Below are positions 4,793 to 6,875 of a DNA stretch of 6,875 bases, in pieces. The position numbers and the translations under genes are program-made. The notes under the pieces are model-generated. The model did not search any database and was not told where the DNA came from. It saw only the letters and a program-made list of their open reading frames with translations. Each line of letters begins with the position of its first letter. Within the stretch, counting starts at the first letter, position 1. This DNA is from an uncultured Prevotellaceae bacterium (lineage in GTDB: Bacteria; Bacteroidota; Bacteroidia; Bacteroidales; Muribaculaceae): the NCBI GenBank assembly GCA_937916085.1, contig CALGGO010000006.1, forward strand, positions 1 through 6,875, in the 5' to 3' direction.

Positions 4793-5350
4793 ATGGCAAT
4801 TAATCTTCAAAAAGGACAGCGCATTGAAATTGGCCTGTCAAAAGTAAGCGTAGGTTTGGGCTGGGACCCAAATACCGGCACAGGGTATGATTTCGACTTG
4901 GATGCATCAGCTTTCATGCTGGGAAGCAACAAGCGCATACCTAATGACAACTTCTTCGTTTTCTACAACAATCAGAAATCCCCTGATGGAGCTGTTGAAT
5001 CTACAGGTGACGACCTTACCGGAGGCAACAGCGATGGTGGTGACGATGAAACTCTGAATGTTGACCTTGGCAAAGTGGATGCTCAAATCCAAGAAATCAT
5101 CTTTACTGCAACCATCTATAAGGCAGAAGAAAGAAGGCAGAACTTCGGTCAGGTACGTAACTCTTACATCCGCATTTACAACTCTATCACTAATGAGGAA
5201 ATAGCTCGCTATGACCTCGATGAAGACTTCTCTATTGAAACTGCCGTTGAGTTCGGTCGCCTATATCGCCGCAACGGAGAATGGAAGTTCGAAGCTATGG
5301 GTATAGGAAACAAGGGCGGTCTTCAAGCATTAGTAAATAAATACCAGTAA
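4793..5350 (+). CDS. terD: TerD family protein (canonical)
   Basis: This 185-residue protein is close to the usual TerD length of about 190. TerD proteins are cytosolic calcium-binding beta-sandwich proteins of the tellurite-resistance/stress (Ter) systems. Family motifs occur in order: MAINLQKGQR (1-10), GWD (23-25), DFDLDAS (33-39), FFVFYNN (54-60), the acidic loop GDDLTGGNSDGGDDE (72-86), NFGQVRNSYIRI (117-128), RYDLDEDFS (139-147), EFGRLYRR (153-160) and EWKFEAMG (163-170). The Asp residues of the 33-37 and 73-85 segments are the expected Ca2+ ligands, and none is missing by eye. It opens a run of four related genes, with the next ATG 4 nt after its stop. A likely promoter lies at 4728-4761. 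The presence of TerD does not by itself show tellurite resistance: related genes are linked to phage defence, pore-forming colicins and oxidative stress. Confidence 0.95.
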   Translation: MAINLQKGQRIEIGLSKVSVGLGWDPNTGTGYDFDLDASAFMLGSNKRIPNDNFFVFYNNQKSPDGAVESTGDDLTGGNSDGGDDETLNVDLGKVDAQIQEIIFTATIYKAEERRQNFGQVRNSYIRIYNSITNEEIARYDLDEDFSIETAVEFGRLYRRNGEWKFEAMGIGNKGGLQALVNKYQ

Positions 5351-5354
5351 GACT

Positions 5355-6026
5355 ATGGCAATCAATCTAGTTAAAGGACAACGAGTAGAGATTGAAGCCG
5401 GTCTATCTCTGCTGAAAGTTGAGATGGGTTGGAAAGTAAATCCCAATGCTCGTCCGCCATATGACCTAGACGCTTCCACATTCCTTCTTGGTGAAAGTGG
5501 TCAAATAGAAAATGAATTTGATTTCGTTTTCTATGGTTCACCAAACAAAACCACAGTTAATGGAGAAGACAGACCTTGTTCGTTAGACAAAAGCGTGCTT
5601 GGCTCAGTCGATGACTTGGGCGATGATGATGATGATACGGGAGAAGGTAATGAGGAAATCGAAGTTGACCTCACCAAAACTTCGCCTAAAGTTAAAGAAA
5701 TACTCTTTACCGTCAGTATCTATTGGGAGCCATCAGATGAGCATACATTCTACACAGATAAAAAAGACGGGAAACAATATCCTAATAAATCTCGCTTGAA
5801 TTATAACTTTGGTCAAGTTCGCGATGCCTATATACAAATCATTAATGCTGTTAACAACGAGGTGATTTGTCGCTATGATCTTGATGAGGATTTCTCAACC
5901 GATAAGGGTGTAGAGTTTGGTCGATTGTATCGTCGTGGAAACGAATGGAAATTCCAAGCTGTTGGTGATGCACACAAAGATGGTTTGGAACCCATTTGCA
6001 GGAAATACGCATCAAAATTCATGTAA
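5355..6026 (+). CDS. TerD family paralogue with acidic stretch and extra loop
   Basis: This 223-residue TerD-fold protein is clearly a duplicate of the preceding gene: MAINLVKGQR at the start, then YDLDAS (36-41), FDFVFYGS (55-62), NFGQVRDAYIQI (151-162), RYDLDEDFS (173-181), EFGRLYRR (187-194) and EWKFQAVG (197-204). It is about 38 residues longer, owing to a long acidic region (VDDLGDDDDDTGEGNEE, 85-101) and an insertion rich in charged and aromatic residues around 124-148. The GWD motif is GWK (Lys27), and the first Asp of DFDLD is replaced by Tyr36, so the metal site may differ from that of its neighbour. The start lies 4 nt after the terD stop and the next gene begins 2 nt after its own stop, so translational coupling is likely. 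Its exact partner or ligand cannot be told from the sequence. Confidence 0.92.
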   Translation: MAINLVKGQRVEIEAGLSLLKVEMGWKVNPNARPPYDLDASTFLLGESGQIENEFDFVFYGSPNKTTVNGEDRPCSLDKSVLGSVDDLGDDDDDTGEGNEEIEVDLTKTSPKVKEILFTVSIYWEPSDEHTFYTDKKDGKQYPNKSRLNYNFGQVRDAYIQIINAVNNEVICRYDLDEDFSTDKGVEFGRLYRRGNEWKFQAVGDAHKDGLEPICRKYASKFM

Positions 6027-6028
6027 CC

Positions 6029-6667
6029 ATGGCTATCGTTCTTGAAAAGAGTGGCGACCAACACCGCATTAATCTTGAAAAAGGCAGCTCGTCGTTCAAC
6101 GGTGAGATTGTTATCAATCTTGATTGGAGTAAAGGCGGCTTTCTGAAGAAAGTATTTGGAGGTGGTGATATTGACCTCGATTTAGGGTGTTTCTATGAAC
6201 TTCGCGACGGCTCGAAAATGCTTATCGACGGTTTGCAATTCTCTCATGGGAGAGGAGGCAACCGCCACCAAGTGACGAAACAAGGTTGCTACGACCAGAA
6301 ACCTTACATTTGGCATCAAGGCGATGATCGAGGTGGTGGTTCTTCATCGGGCGAAACAATCCTTGTCAATCCACAAGGCGTAAATGAAATAAAGCGAATC
6401 ATAGTTTACACTTTCATTTTTGAAGGTGCAGCCAAGTGGGCAGACACAAACGCTGTTGTCAAGGTAAAAGTCCCCGGAAACGAAGATGTAATCGTCGAAA
6501 TGGGGCAACAAGTAAGCACTAAACGTTTTTGCGCTATTGCAGAACTTGACTTTGCTGGAGACAATTCCATCACCGTCAAAAAGCTTGTTTCGTTCCACGA
6601 TAGCCACAGCGATTGCGACCGCCGCTATGGTTGGGGCTTTAACTATAAACCAGGTAGTAAAGATTAA
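6029..6667 (+). CDS. Divergent TerD/TerA-like protein
   Basis: This 212-residue member of the TerD superfamily is closer to TerA-like proteins than to classical TerD. It starts MAIVLEKSGDQHRINLEKG, a variant of the family opening, followed by INLDW (29-33), GGDIDLDLGCFYEL (45-58), an acidic/glycine loop QGDDRGGGSSSGE (97-109), and IIVYTFIFEGAAKWADTNAV (124-143), which recalls TerA-type proteins of Bacteroidetes. The C-terminus has a His/Asp/Cys-rich segment, SFHDSHSDCDRRYGWGF (188-204), not seen in its neighbours and a possible metal site. The ATG at 6029 is preferred: it sits 2 nt after the preceding stop and gives the conserved MAI- start. An in-frame ATG at 5996 would add 11 residues that are just the previous gene read in another frame. 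It is probably part of the same Ter complex; its own role is unknown. Confidence 0.85.
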   Translation: MAIVLEKSGDQHRINLEKGSSSFNGEIVINLDWSKGGFLKKVFGGGDIDLDLGCFYELRDGSKMLIDGLQFSHGRGGNRHQVTKQGCYDQKPYIWHQGDDRGGGSSSGETILVNPQGVNEIKRIIVYTFIFEGAAKWADTNAVVKVKVPGNEDVIVEMGQQVSTKRFCAIAELDFAGDNSITVKKLVSFHDSHSDCDRRYGWGFNYKPGSKD

Positions 6668-6682
6668 AAAAACAGTACAATT

Positions 6683-6875
6683 ATGGCTATTAAACTTGAA
6701 AAAGGACAACGCATCAATCTTGAAAAAGATAGCGGTGCAAAACTCACCCGATTTATGGTCGGCTGTAACTGGGGTGCCCTAAAAACAGGACGGAAAATAG
6801 AAGTCGTTGACAGTGAGGGGTTCCTTGGGTTTGGAAGAAAAACTCATTTAGCAGACGAAGAAGTTGACTTGGATA
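6683..6875 (+). CDS. TerD family protein, 5' part only (runs off the window)
   Basis: An ATG at 6683, 15 nt after the previous stop, opens a frame that stays open to the window edge (64 codons). It begins MAIKLEKGQRINLEKDSGAK, the TerD-family opening, then VGCNWGALKTG (26-36), where the GWD motif reads NWG. The last codons give ADEEVDLD, the start of the DxDLDAS-type metal segment. It is the fourth consecutive family member and the operon clearly continues to the right. The segment at about 39-56 (KIEVVDSEGFLGFGRK) recalls the insert of the preceding TerA-like gene, so it may be of that subtype. The type cannot be settled without the rest. Confidence 0.85.
   Translation, partial: MAIKLEKGQRINLEKDSGAKLTRFMVGCNWGALKTGRKIEVVDSEGFLGFGRKTHLADEEVDLD

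Noticed and set aside
5996..6028. Earlier in-frame ATG for the TerA-like gene
   Set aside because: The added residues come from the end of the preceding gene in another frame. The ATG at 6029 gives the conserved MAI- start and normal operon spacing.
6537..6782. Plus-strand open frame overlapping the TerA-like gene and the next terD
   Set aside because: It spans the junction of two better-supported genes in a different frame and has low-complexity composition.

Overview
The window looks like a Bacteroidales chromosome (Bacteroides/Prevotella type). The evidence is the HsdS style, the Bacteroidetes -7 promoter words of the form TAnnTTTG, weak or absent Shine-Dalgarno sequences, and the TerB/TerD genes. 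No identity was confirmed by a search. Two accessory modules lie side by side.

Left module (1-2553): an invertible type I restriction-modification specificity (hsdS) locus. From the left there is a broken hsdS 3' tail on + (46-240), an hsdS N-terminal half with one target-recognition domain on - (727-203), a complete tyrosine recombinase on - (1756-767), and an hsdS C-terminal half with a second target-recognition domain on + (1801-2553). Three copies of the 15-bp core TAAATTGCGATTTAT sit at 242-256 (+), 1801-1815 (-) and 2519-2533 (+). The core encodes Ile-Asn-Arg-Asn-Leu in the central conserved region of both halves. Inverting 242-1815 would join the halves in frame into a normal-sized HsdS of about 407 residues. 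As sequenced the locus is therefore in an 'apart' state, and the recombinase lies inside the segment it probably inverts. The hsdR and hsdM genes are not in the window and may lie to the left.

Middle (2554-3275): about 720 bp with no convincing gene. It contains strong short palindromes, one overlapping a good Bacteroidetes -7 box at 2759-2766. A series of hairpins follows, ending in a GC-rich pairing followed by five T (3169-3180). It may hold a structured non-coding RNA or a long leader.

Right module (3276-6875): a Ter (tellurium-resistance/stress-response) gene cluster, all on +. It has a large protein with an N-terminal TerB-like domain, then a tightly packed operon of a canonical TerD, a longer TerD paralogue with an acidic stretch, a divergent TerD/TerA-like protein, and the start of a fourth family member cut by the window edge. 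Gaps inside the TerD run are 4, 2 and 15 nt. A hairpin and a probable separate promoter divide the TerB gene from the TerD run.

The pairing of a phase-variable DNA-modification locus with a Ter cluster suggests a defence or stress island. That functional link is inference.
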